A stretch of 39,283 bases of DNA, taken from contig JAJDDE010000064.1 in assembly GCA_029260475.1 (NCBI GenBank), forward strand, positions 1 to 39,283. The letters are read 5' to 3'. Position numbers and translations under genes: made by a program. The stretch's first letter is position 1, and each line of letters starts with the position of its first letter. This document shows, in pieces, positions 31,648 through 39,283 of this stretch. The stretch comes from Phycisphaerales bacterium (GTDB taxonomy: Bacteria; Planctomycetota; Phycisphaerae; Phycisphaerales; UBA1924). A model generated the notes under the pieces. The model searched no databases and was not told the DNA's origin. It worked only from the letters and a program-made list of their open reading frames with translations.

Positions 31648-31991
31648 GCGATCTCAACCATCTCACGGTCGATGACTGGCCCCGGTTCGGGTGGTGTTCA
31701 AATGGGCACTTTGGGTAGGGTAAATTGCCCGCAAGTCCAATATTGATCCGGACTTGTGGAACCAAGGACACGTCAGCATCGGATCGCGTCCGATACCCCC
31801 TATGCGCACAATTCGCGCAAGACGGCGCAATCCGTCTACATCCCCTTGAATTCCGGCGTTCGCTAGTTCATCATAAATGACGACCCCGGAACGGGGCGAT
31901 GACAGGTTCCGAGGCGGCGCAAGCCGTGGCACGACCTGTACCTGTCTGGGCTGTGGTGCTCGGGCGGGTGGAGTGAGTGGGAGACGATTCC
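31648..31991. other. 344-bp intergenic leader region before the beta-helix gene
   Basis: No convincing ORF. It is more AT-rich than its surroundings. Two consecutive hairpins are visible: CAAGTCC/GGACTTG (31732-31738 with 31750-31756, 11-base loop) and ATCGGA/TCCGAT (31778-31783 with 31789-31794, 5-base loop). The stretch TTCAAA-17-GTAAAT (about 31697-31725) could be a promoter. I do not recognise a riboswitch class in it. Confidence 0.5.
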
Positions 31992-33173
31992 ATGATTCGT
32001 TCAAACGGCAACGCCGCGTCTGCGGTACAGCCTTGGCTCGCGGTCACCCTCCTTGCGGGAGTGGGCGCGTACGCGATCGGGACGACCCCGCCCCCCCAGG
32101 CGACGAGCCCCGCGAAGCTGCAGCCACCCTCTGGGTTCATCGGTGGCACGATGAAGACGCTCGACGAGATCGAGCCCCGCACGCCCTTGTCGGATCGGTT
32201 CCTGGTGCCACAAGCGGGTGCCCGGTTCACGATCACGGAGCCCGGTTCGTACTACCTGCCCGACGATGTCGCTGTCGGTGCCAACCTGATCGGCATCAAG
32301 ATCCTCGCAGCGCCGGTCACGATCGATCTCATGGGTCACACGATCGATGGCGGGAACAGCTCGGATGATCTCATCTGGATCGACGGCCTCGCGGACCGCG
32401 TGGTCATCAAGAACGGCACGCTGCGCCGGTCGGGGTCGCGCGGCATCGATTCTGTGGCCGACACGATCCTCATCGAGATGATCGAGGTCGTGGAGACGAA
32501 GAACGCGGGCGTGGCGCTGAACACCGGTCGCGCCGCGACGCTGCGTGACGTGTCGATCGCGGACACCGGGACCGCGGGCGGCTGGGACGGTGTGGGGCTC
32601 CGGCTGTCGGGGCCCGGCAAGGTCCGGGCCAGCGACATGGAGATCACCAACACGTACAAGGAAGGCGTGTACAGCGCGCCGGAGTCGCGCCTGACGCTCA
32701 GCGACACCTACATCGGCAGCACGGGCGCCGAGGGCATCGAGGCCCACACCCGTGCGGAGATCAAGCGCGTCCGCGTGGAGAACTCCACGGGCGACGGCGT
32801 GTGGCTCGGCTCGGACTGCGTGTTCATCGATTCGCACGTCGATGACGTCAACGGCGGCGACGGCGTGCAGGCGGGCGACCGCTGCGTCGTCCAGAACAAC
32901 CGCATCTACGTGAACAACGGCCAGGGCGCCGCGTTCGGTGCCGGCGTGATGATCATCGGCAACGACGCGGTCGTGAAACGCAACACCGTTGTCGGTGGCG
33001 GCAGCGCCTTCTTCGGTATCCGGCTCGACGGCGATCGCAACCTGCTCTCGTGCAACCGCAACTACGACAACGCCGGCTTCTCGCTCTCCACGGGCAACCT
33101 GGTCGGCAACATCCTCACGAGCGTGAGCGCCTTCAACTCCAACCAGGACCCGGACGCGAACTTCGACAACTGA
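31992..33173 (+). CDS. Exported right-handed parallel beta-helix protein
   Basis: 393 residues. An N-terminal hydrophobic segment (about 14-30, WLAVTLLAGVGAYAIG) acts as signal or anchor. From about 75 to 385 the chain shows PbH1/pectate-lyase-like coils: ITEPGSYYLPDDVAVG, GIKILAAPVTIDLMGHTIDGG, VVIKNGTLRRSGSRGI, then regular turns of N-x-x-x-G-V-x-L and single N/D steps every 21-25 residues (VVQNNRIYVNNGQG, NDAVVKRNTVVGGG). The Asn-rich stacking and 'GHTIDGG' opening match NosD/DUF1565-type beta-helix proteins, which bind or cut polysaccharides. I see no catalytic triad that can be named. The ATG is set by GGGAG about 8 bases upstream. It has its own leader and terminator, so it is monocistronic. 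Confidence 0.85.
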   Translation: MIRSNGNAASAVQPWLAVTLLAGVGAYAIGTTPPPQATSPAKLQPPSGFIGGTMKTLDEIEPRTPLSDRFLVPQAGARFTITEPGSYYLPDDVAVGANLIGIKILAAPVTIDLMGHTIDGGNSSDDLIWIDGLADRVVIKNGTLRRSGSRGIDSVADTILIEMIEVVETKNAGVALNTGRAATLRDVSIADTGTAGGWDGVGLRLSGPGKVRASDMEITNTYKEGVYSAPESRLTLSDTYIGSTGAEGIEAHTRAEIKRVRVENSTGDGVWLGSDCVFIDSHVDDVNGGDGVQAGDRCVVQNNRIYVNNGQGAAFGAGVMIIGNDAVVKRNTVVGGGSAFFGIRLDGDRNLLSCNRNYDNAGFSLSTGNLVGNILTSVSAFNSNQDPDANFDN

Positions 33174-33208
33174 TCGAGAAGTTCCGTCATCCACTCTGAT
33201 ATTCAACG

Positions 33209-33236
33209 ACAACGCCCCGCGATCGCGGGGCGTTGT
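33209..33236 (+). terminator. Terminator of the beta-helix gene, probably bidirectional
   Basis: A 12-bp perfect stem (33209-33220 with 33225-33236, loop GATC) is followed by TTCGTTT on the plus strand. It sits between two convergent genes and could also end the minus-strand SRPBCC transcript. Confidence 0.7.
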
Positions 33237-33260
33237 TTCGTTTCTGGGATGTCGCGGTGA

Positions 33261-33731
33261 TCAACCGGCGCGTTCTTGTTCGAGCGAGCGCCCGATGGAG
33301 TCGAGGTCTCGCTGCATGCACTTGACCATCGAGCCCTTCATGACGGGGCCCATGATCGCGCCCATCGCTTTGGCGAAGAGGCTCTGCCCCCTGCAGTCGG
33401 CCTCGATCCTCACCGCGGTGTTCCCGTCTGGTCTGTCGCTCAGCGTGTGGGTGTAGCGGTGGTCGGCGCCGCAGGAGCAGGCGGTGAGGGCGTAGCCCGT
33501 GTCCGGACGGATGTCGCGGATGGTCATGGTCTCCGTGTGCTCCTTGCCGAACATCACGCGCGTCTCCTTGAACGAGACGCCCTCCTCGAAGGCCAGCGGC
33601 CCGTCGCCCTGCCCTGCCGGCTCGATGCGCACGATGGACTCGATGCGCTCGGGCCAGCGAGTGAGGTCCGTCAACGCGCGGTAGACGTCCTTGCGGGGCG
33701 CGTTGATCGTGCGTTCGAGGGTGAACTTCAT
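33261..33731 (-). CDS. SRPBCC (START/Bet v1-like) family protein
   Basis: 156 residues, soluble. The family plan is present: FTLERTINAPRKDVYRALTDLTRWPERI at the N-terminus (strand plus the helix-grip 'A....vW..l.D...w'), a central beta sheet (EGVSFKETRVMFGKEHTETMTI) and a long C-terminal helix (AIMGPVMKGSMVKCMQRDLDSI). SRPBCC proteins hold small hydrophobic ligands in a cavity; some are cyclases or lipid carriers. The ligand cannot be told from sequence. It lies 16 bp after the FG-GAP gene on the same strand with CGGAG before its ATG, so the two probably share a transcript. Confidence 0.85.
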   Translation of the reverse strand: MKFTLERTINAPRKDVYRALTDLTRWPERIESIVRIEPAGQGDGPLAFEEGVSFKETRVMFGKEHTETMTIRDIRPDTGYALTACSCGADHRYTHTLSDRPDGNTAVRIEADCRGQSLFAKAMGAIMGPVMKGSMVKCMQRDLDSIGRSLEQERAG

Positions 33732-33747
33732 CGGCGCGTGCTCCGGT

Positions 33748-36090
33748 TCAGGGGCCGGTGGCCTGGGGGTAGATGATGTACCGGTCGTGGACCTCGAGGA
33801 CGAGGTCGTCGGCGCCGTCGCCGTTCATGTCCGCGATGATCGCGTTGGAGGGCTCGAAGCTCCGCGAGTCGCCCCGGCTGAAGAGGCGGGACTCGAAGAC
33901 CCGGAACTCGGTGGCGAAGAAGAGCTTGCGGCTCGCTGAGAGCGTGAAGATCTGGCACATCTGCTCGCGTGCGTCGAGGACGATCATGTCGAGGAAGCCG
34001 TCGCCGTTGATGTCGCCGAACTCGGCTTCGTGCTCGAGGCGGTCGTCCTCGTCGGAGCGGTAGGTGGCGAAGTCCTCGAGCGCAACGCGCTCGCCCGAGA
34101 GGCGGACGAGGCCGAAGGCGTCGCCCGCGAAGGCGACCACGCTCATCGCGTCGTCGCCGGTGAACCGCCCGGCGGTGATGGAGCTCGGGTTGATACCGGT
34201 GAGGCCCAGCGATTCGGCGACGCCCCAGGCACCGTCCTGCTTGGTCATCATGACGAGTCGGCGGTTGGCCTGGTCGGAGGCCACGATGATCTGACGCCCG
34301 TTCTCTTCCATCGTGGAGAGGCTGGTGAGGCGGGTGCTCGGGTCGGGCAGTGTGATCTGATCGACGACGCGCCAGCCGGCGGTGCTGTCGAAGGCGCAGG
34401 CGCGGACGAAGTTCTCGTCGGCGATGAGCAGCTCCTGATCACCGTCTCCGTCCACGTCCAGCATCGCGGTGTTCGTCGGGCCGGCGGCCTGCACGAGGCC
34501 GAACTGCGGCATGGACTCGCCCTTGAGCACCCGGGGCGTCTCGCCGCCCACGATCATGACGAGGGGTTCGTTGGGCGTGAAGAGCAGCAGGTCGAAGCCC
34601 GGCTCGGAATCGAACTCGCCGGCGAGCATGGATTGCGGCGGGCGGTTGACGCCCTCGAGCTCCACGGTCGCGACCTGGCCCTCTTGGTTGTGCAGTTCGA
34701 GCGTGTGGTCGCGACGGTCGCGGACGACGACCGCGAGGTAGTCGGTGCCCGTGCCGGGGACGACGCTCATCGCGACGGGCTCGGCGCCCGCGGTCGCGAG
34801 GGCGACCGGCTGCGGGAAACCGAGACGGCCGGTGCTCTGGTCGTAGCGGCTGACGCCGACGGTCTTCTCCTCTTCGGAGAGCACGAAGACCTCGAGCGGG
34901 CCGCTGCCGTCCCACTGGCCCACGCCGATGGCCTTGGGCTCTTTGAACGCGGAGAAGACCTCGCCCGCGGAGAAGCCGGCGCCCTTGGTCTGGTGGTAGA
35001 GCACGACGGCGTTCGCGTCGGCGTCGGTGACGATGAGGTCGTCCAGGCCGTCGCGATCGATATCGGCGGTGACGATCGATCGCTCGTCGTCCTCGGAGGC
35101 GAAGGCGATGACTTCGGCGGTGGCGTCGCGCTGAGCGCCTGTCGCTTTCTTATCGAAGTTGATCGGATTGATCGCCTCGGTGACGAAGTCGTAGAGGACG
35201 ATGCGCCGGCTCGCGCGCTCGATCACCGCGAGGGAGGCGGCGTCCAGCTCCGGGAAGCGGACGGGCTCGGCCTCGATGAGGCCGGGCATCTCGAATCGCA
35301 GCTCGGCACCGAGCTGGCCCGCCTTCCGAGACGGTGCGCCGGCGCGGCCGTTGCTGTCCCAGCGCTGGAGCCACAGTCGGATCGGCGCGTCGTCATCGGG
35401 CACGATCGCGCAAATGTCGTTCATGCCGTCGCCGTTGTAGTCCTCGACGAAGAAGGCGGCGAGCTGGCCCCCGGAACCGAGCTTGGTGGGCTCGCCCGTG
35501 ATACCGGTCGAGGTGAGGTCGTAGATGTGGATCTTGCCGCTGACGATGCAGCAGAGCTCGGGCTCGGCGTTGCCCTGGACGTCGGCGATCACGAAGCCGT
35601 CCTGCCCGGCGGAGAGGCCCCGCACGCGGCGCTTCTGCTCGGCCTCGAAGGTCATGGGCGCGGTCTGACGCATGAAGACGACTTCGGAAGGGATGCCGGC
35701 GTACATGATGTCGAGCAGGCCGTCGTTGTCCACATCGTGGACGCGGAGGCCAGAGATCGCGTGCCCGACGGAGATGTCCACGCGGTCGTAGTAGGGCGAG
35801 CGGGGCAATTCGTTGGTCTTGCCGGAGCGCTCCATCTCTGCCTCGGTCCGGGCGACGCGGCGCTGGCGGTAGACCTCGATACGGCTCTTGCGGTCGTTGA
35901 CGACCAGGAGGTCCGTCAGGCCGTCCTGATCGAGGTCGGCGGCGAGGGCGGGGCCCATGCCATCATCGACAACGATGATTCTCGGGTCGTCGAACCCGAA
36001 ATACCCCGCGAGGTCCTGCTGGGCGAGGGCGATGGATGGGGTGAGGAGCAGCAGGGCGCCGGCGCCCCGCAGGAGAGAAGTACATTTCAT
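33748..36090 (-). CDS. Exported FG-GAP/VCBS repeat protein
   Basis: 780 residues. Signal peptide about 1-23 (LLRGAGALLLLTPSIALAQQ). The rest is a string of FG-GAP-like beta-propeller blades, each with a calcium-loop motif DxDxDGxxD or close to it: DLDQDGLTD (52-60), DVDNDGLLD, DYNGDGMND, DIDRDGLDD, DVDGDGDQE, DINGDGFLD and DMNGDGADD near the C-terminus. Seven such loops fit one or more propellers. Proteins of this kind are secreted or surface-bound and bind calcium and often carbohydrate or protein. AAGGA lies upstream of the ATG. It is divergent from the serine protease gene across a 244-bp region, and the SRPBCC gene follows 16 bp downstream. Confidence 0.88.
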   Translation of the reverse strand: MKCTSLLRGAGALLLLTPSIALAQQDLAGYFGFDDPRIIVVDDGMGPALAADLDQDGLTDLLVVNDRKSRIEVYRQRRVARTEAEMERSGKTNELPRSPYYDRVDISVGHAISGLRVHDVDNDGLLDIMYAGIPSEVVFMRQTAPMTFEAEQKRRVRGLSAGQDGFVIADVQGNAEPELCCIVSGKIHIYDLTSTGITGEPTKLGSGGQLAAFFVEDYNGDGMNDICAIVPDDDAPIRLWLQRWDSNGRAGAPSRKAGQLGAELRFEMPGLIEAEPVRFPELDAASLAVIERASRRIVLYDFVTEAINPINFDKKATGAQRDATAEVIAFASEDDERSIVTADIDRDGLDDLIVTDADANAVVLYHQTKGAGFSAGEVFSAFKEPKAIGVGQWDGSGPLEVFVLSEEEKTVGVSRYDQSTGRLGFPQPVALATAGAEPVAMSVVPGTGTDYLAVVVRDRRDHTLELHNQEGQVATVELEGVNRPPQSMLAGEFDSEPGFDLLLFTPNEPLVMIVGGETPRVLKGESMPQFGLVQAAGPTNTAMLDVDGDGDQELLIADENFVRACAFDSTAGWRVVDQITLPDPSTRLTSLSTMEENGRQIIVASDQANRRLVMMTKQDGAWGVAESLGLTGINPSSITAGRFTGDDAMSVVAFAGDAFGLVRLSGERVALEDFATYRSDEDDRLEHEAEFGDINGDGFLDMIVLDAREQMCQIFTLSASRKLFFATEFRVFESRLFSRGDSRSFEPSNAIIADMNGDGADDLVLEVHDRYIIYPQATGP

Positions 36091-36334
36091 CGTGTCGCAT
36101 CCTTCGCCCCGCGAGACTTGTCGCAGCCTCTCGTGGGCATGATCGTATGATTCAGTGCTGGCGGCATCCGCATCCGTAGGAGGAGGCCTCGTCCGTCAGT
36201 GTACCGATGCCCCCGAGGGGCGTCGCGAGCGAGTGATCCTTCGGGCGGCCTGTTCCGCCCATTTTTCCGGGTACTTTCTGCCCACCACCCCGACCCCGAT
36301 ACCCCATTCGATATTGCCCCGAAACGGAGCCTTC

Positions 36335-37321
36335 ATGAGACGGATCTCGATGACCGCCGGCGTTCTGACCCTCCTCTGCGGCGCGGCCCTCGCGCAGGCC
36401 GCGGCCCCCAACGTGGACACGATCACGTTTAAGGACGGACGCGCCGTCACAGCGCCCATCCTGAAGGAGACGAGCGAGACGATCTGGATCGACCTCGGCT
36501 TCGACGTGCTGGCGGTGCCGCGCGCGGACGTCGCTTCGATCCTGCGTGCCGAGAAGACGGAGACCAACGCGGGCGCCGCGTTCGCCGACGACCTGTTCAC
36601 CGTGGCGCGCGACCTGCCCGAGAGTTCCCCCAAGGAACTCGCGCACCAGATCGGCAGCGCCGTGATCAAGGTGTCCACGCCCGGCGGCCTCGGCTCGGGG
36701 TTCATCATCCACCCCGACGGCTTCGCGATCACCAACGCGCACGTCATCCAGGGCGAGACCGACCTCAAGGCGACCGTCTTCCTCAAGCAGGAGGGCAGCG
36801 ACCAGTTCAAGCGCATGACGATCGACGACATCGAGATCATCGCGGTGAACGACCACCTGGACCTCGCGCTCGTGAAGCTCACGCACCCCGACGGGGAGAA
36901 GTTCCCCGTCGCGCCGATGCAGGGCACAGAGGAGCTCGAGGCGGGCGAGGAGGTCTTCGCGATCGGCAACCCGCTGGGCCTGGAGCGTTCGCTCTCCACG
37001 GGCGTCATCGCGACGACGCAGCGCAACTTCGAGGGGCTCACGTTCGTGCAGACGACCGCCGAGATCAACCCCGGCAACTCGGGCGGCCCGCTCTTCAACT
37101 CGCGCGGCGAGGTGATCGGCGTCACCAACATGGGCATGCTGCAGTCCGACGGCCTGGGCTTCGCGATCCCCGCCCGGTACGTGCGTGACTTCGTGCGTAA
37201 CCGCAGCGCCTTCGCCTACGACAAGGACAACCCCAACAGCGGCTACAACTACCACGAGGCCCCGATGCGCGTGAAGCGTGGCGCCCCCCCGCTGCTGGAC
37301 GACGACAGCGCGAACGACTGA
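36335..37321 (+). CDS. Exported trypsin-like serine protease (S1C/DegP type, no PDZ)
   Basis: 328 residues. Signal peptide about 1-21 (LTLLCGAALAQA). A small N-terminal beta segment (about 27-70, ITFKDGRAVTAPILKETSETI) looks like an SH3-like add-on. The protease domain has the full S1 triad: H136 in ITNAHVIQG, D176 in DHLDLALVKL and S249 in INPGNSGGPL, with GSGFIIHPDGF and GLGFAIPA as further DegP-type markers. No PDZ domain follows; the chain ends about 45 residues after the fold, so substrate recognition and oligomer control must differ from DegP. CGGAG sits 5 bases before the ATG. It is divergent from the FG-GAP gene, and the DUF3352-like gene follows after 97 bp without a clear terminator. 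Confidence 0.93.
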   Translation: MRRISMTAGVLTLLCGAALAQAAAPNVDTITFKDGRAVTAPILKETSETIWIDLGFDVLAVPRADVASILRAEKTETNAGAAFADDLFTVARDLPESSPKELAHQIGSAVIKVSTPGGLGSGFIIHPDGFAITNAHVIQGETDLKATVFLKQEGSDQFKRMTIDDIEIIAVNDHLDLALVKLTHPDGEKFPVAPMQGTEELEAGEEVFAIGNPLGLERSLSTGVIATTQRNFEGLTFVQTTAEINPGNSGGPLFNSRGEVIGVTNMGMLQSDGLGFAIPARYVRDFVRNRSAFAYDKDNPNSGYNYHEAPMRVKRGAPPLLDDDSAND

Positions 37322-37418
37322 AACCGACTCACACCGTTTCCCAACCAAAGCCCATAGCTTTCCACCGAACACAACCGACGCCGCGCAAACGCTGGCGTCG
37401 CCCCCGAGGAGCCCACCA

Positions 37419-39266
37419 ATGCGGACCGTTTCGATCGCCTGTTTGATTATGACCTGCGCCGGAGCCTCGGCGCAGCAGCTCACCATCGCGGACCTCGCGC
37501 CCGAAGAGGCCTTTCTCATCCTGGGCGTTGACAACGCCAAGAGCACCATCGCCAGCTTCAAGAAGACCGGCAGCTTCGCCCTCTTCAATGACCCCGAGAT
37601 GCGGCAATGGTTCGGCGAGCTGATCGAGGAGCCGATGTCCGAGTTCCAGGGCTTCCTGGACTCCATCGACGCGAGCGCCGAAGACTTCTCCGAGCCCAGC
37701 GGCATGATGGGCATGGCGGTGTGGCTCAACGCCACCAAGGAGGGCGCACAGGGCAACGACGCGATGCCGGCCCACTTCCTCGTGAGCGCCGAGTTCGGCG
37801 ACGACGCTGTGAAGATGCACGACATGATCGTGCGCGCCTTCGAGGCGGGCGAAGACGAGGACTCGCTCACCTACTCGAAGGAGGCGATGGGCGAGGCCCA
37901 GATCTACACCGTGCGCCCCACCGAGGTGGAGGTGGACGACGCCGCGGGCGATGACTGGGACGACGACGAATGGGGCGATGACGAGTGGGCGAACGAGGCG
38001 GGCGGCATGAGCGCCGGCCCCGAGGAGTTTTTCTACGCCCGTCACGGCGAGGTCCTCATGCTCTCGACGAGCCTGGGCGACATGGAGAACGCGCTCTCGC
38101 GCATCGAGGGCGTGGGCTTCGACAACGCGTCGGGCACCGCCGCCTACTCACGCCTCAAGCCAGCGGGCAACTCGTACGACGCCTACGCGGTGCTCATCAA
38201 CGGCCCGCTCTACGACATGGCCGACAGCATGGCGGGCGACGACGAGAACCAGCTCGCGATGATGGGCGTGCCTCCGATCATGACGATCCTCGACGCGGTC
38301 GGCCTCTCCGAGGTCCGCGGCGCTTCGATGACGGTCTCCTTCGATCACGAGAAGGGCGACACGGTGGGCGAGCTCTTCGTCTCGGCGCCTCGCCTGCGTG
38401 GCCTGATGGGCCTCTTGAACGTGCCCGACAAGGCGTTCAAGGTGCCGTCGTTCGTGAGCCAGGACGCCGCGAGCATCAGCATGTTCCAGGTGGACCTCGC
38501 GGGCCTCTTCCCCGCGATCAAGCAGGCCCTCAACAACATGCCCCCGGAGATCGCGCAGCAGGGCCAGATGCTCGGCATGATCGAGCCCAGCGTGCAGCCG
38601 CTGCTCGCGCAGCTCGGCCCCGAGATCTTCATCACCCAGACGTACCGCCGCCCCTTCGACGTGGATTCGCAGGAGGTCCTGGTCGCGATCGGCACGAAGG
38701 ACGCCAACGCCATCACCAACGCCTTCGCGCAGATGGCGCCGATGGCCGGCCTCGAGGGGCGTGACTTCCAGGGCAACCAGATCTGGTCCATGCCAGAGGG
38801 CGGCGGCGGCATGCTGCCGATCGGTTCCGGCGGCGCCTCCATCGGCTTCGGCTTCGGCTACATGTTCGTCGGCCCGGACAACGCGGTGGAGGGCGCGATG
38901 CGCCAGGCCGCCAACGGCGACTCGGCCTTCGCGAACGACAAGGGCTTCCAGAACGCGATGAAGGCCCTCTCCAACAACGGCCTCTCCTTCGCGTACCAGA
39001 ACATGGAAGAGACCCTCGCCTACCAGGCGTGGACCGCCAAGAACATGGACAAGATCATCGACAAGCAGATCGATCAGATGTTCGGCGACTTCGACGACGA
39101 AGAGATGAAGCAGCAGATGCGCGAGTCGATGATGGAGGCCAACCCGATGGGCGGCATGCCCGACATGAAGAACCTCGCCAAGTACATCGGCGACTCGGTC
39201 ATGGAGTACCAGCTCGTCGATGGCGGCATCAAGGGCACCTTCGTGCTCCTCCGCGCCGACAACTAA
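37419..39266 (+). CDS. Exported DUF3352-like protein with an acidic Asp/Trp segment
   Basis: 615 residues. Signal peptide about 1-18 (VSIACLIMTCAGASAQ). The body has the DUF3352-like alternation of helices and strands found in exported bacterial proteins: ADLAPEEAFLILGVDNAKST near 24, SLGDMENALSRIEG and MFVGPDNAVEGAMRQAANG repeats ('sl..v..al.r..g..L..d..f'), and QTYRRPFDVDSQEVLVAI. At about 170-193 lies an acidic insert of repeated D/E with Trp (GDDWDDDEWGDDEW). No catalytic motif is visible. GAGGAG lies 8 bases before the ATG. It may share a transcript with the protease 97 bp upstream; a 7-bp stem (37376-37382 with 37394-37400) lies in that gap. The gene ends 17 bases before the window edge. 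Confidence 0.8.
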   Translation: MRTVSIACLIMTCAGASAQQLTIADLAPEEAFLILGVDNAKSTIASFKKTGSFALFNDPEMRQWFGELIEEPMSEFQGFLDSIDASAEDFSEPSGMMGMAVWLNATKEGAQGNDAMPAHFLVSAEFGDDAVKMHDMIVRAFEAGEDEDSLTYSKEAMGEAQIYTVRPTEVEVDDAAGDDWDDDEWGDDEWANEAGGMSAGPEEFFYARHGEVLMLSTSLGDMENALSRIEGVGFDNASGTAAYSRLKPAGNSYDAYAVLINGPLYDMADSMAGDDENQLAMMGVPPIMTILDAVGLSEVRGASMTVSFDHEKGDTVGELFVSAPRLRGLMGLLNVPDKAFKVPSFVSQDAASISMFQVDLAGLFPAIKQALNNMPPEIAQQGQMLGMIEPSVQPLLAQLGPEIFITQTYRRPFDVDSQEVLVAIGTKDANAITNAFAQMAPMAGLEGRDFQGNQIWSMPEGGGGMLPIGSGGASIGFGFGYMFVGPDNAVEGAMRQAANGDSAFANDKGFQNAMKALSNNGLSFAYQNMEETLAYQAWTAKNMDKIIDKQIDQMFGDFDDEEMKQQMRESMMEANPMGGMPDMKNLAKYIGDSVMEYQLVDGGIKGTFVLLRADN

Positions 39267-39283
39267 TCGATCGACCACCCAAC

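Noticed and set aside
31871-32368. Small plus-strand frame over the leader and start of the beta-helix gene
   Set aside because: Out of frame with the beta-helix gene, with Arg/Gly/His-rich translation and no ribosome-binding site.
34030-36150. Plus-strand open frame of 706 codons
   Set aside because: Antisense to the FG-GAP gene; composition is that of a shadow frame and no domain was recognised.
36152-37870. Minus-strand open frame of 572 codons
   Set aside because: Antisense to the serine protease, which has a full catalytic triad and signal peptide on the other strand.
1-39283. tRNA, rRNA, insertion sequences, integrase or attachment sites
   Set aside because: None seen. The only direct repeats of note are those around metG and the zinc ribbons, and no transposase-like product was found.

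Overview
High-GC bacterial chromosome, most consistent with a planctomycete of the Phycisphaerae type. The pointers are two lysine-rich histone-like proteins, a VPAPG-type PEP-CTERM protein, membrane proteins ending in a C-x2-C-KYQL/CPECG zinc ribbon, an FG-GAP repeat protein, and a DUF58/BatA/VWA gene cluster. The assignment is inferred from gene families; there is no rRNA or other marker in the window.

Layout. 1-2595 (minus): a reversed-order ADP-heptose synthase-like fusion cut by the left edge, a KdsC-like phosphatase, and an HU protein with a histone-H1-like tail. 2902-9315 (plus): a PilZ protein, NadA, and a 1554-residue AsmA/TamB-like protein. 9345-10847 (minus): a seven-iron-type ferredoxin, a 90-residue H1-like protein, and a small membrane-anchored protein. 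11026-18910 (plus): an M16 family protein without its zinc motif, a sugar-nucleotide epimerase-like protein, a PEP-CTERM protein, methionyl-tRNA synthetase, two paralogous membrane/zinc-ribbon proteins of divergent composition, and an HD-GYP protein. 18975-31647 (plus): a tightly packed seven-gene cluster of DUF58, BatA-like, VWA, a 1238-residue membrane coiled-coil protein, a polyglutamine exported protein, an alpha/alpha-toroid exported protein and an NPCBM-like exported protein. 31992-33173 (plus): a parallel beta-helix protein. 33261-36090 (minus): an SRPBCC protein and an FG-GAP repeat protein. 36335-39266 (plus): an exported trypsin-like protease without PDZ and an exported DUF3352-like protein.

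How the genes fit together. The left end is outer-membrane biology (Kdo and heptose, plus a possible lipid-transfer AsmA-like protein). The PilZ and HD-GYP proteins point to cyclic-di-GMP signalling. The 19-31.6 kb cluster looks like one envelope-spanning assembly: a cytoplasmic VWA protein, two membrane VWA/GATase-like proteins, a giant coiled coil, and three periplasmic partners. Four of its six gene junctions are 4-base stop/start overlaps. No MoxR ATPase, the usual partner of DUF58/VWA proteins, is visible.

The strongest unusual signal is at 15575-17509. A 68-bp copy of the metG 3' end is fused in frame to the first of two tandem paralogues, and all four base differences between the copies are synonymous. 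No tRNA, rRNA, CRISPR array, transposase or integrase was seen.
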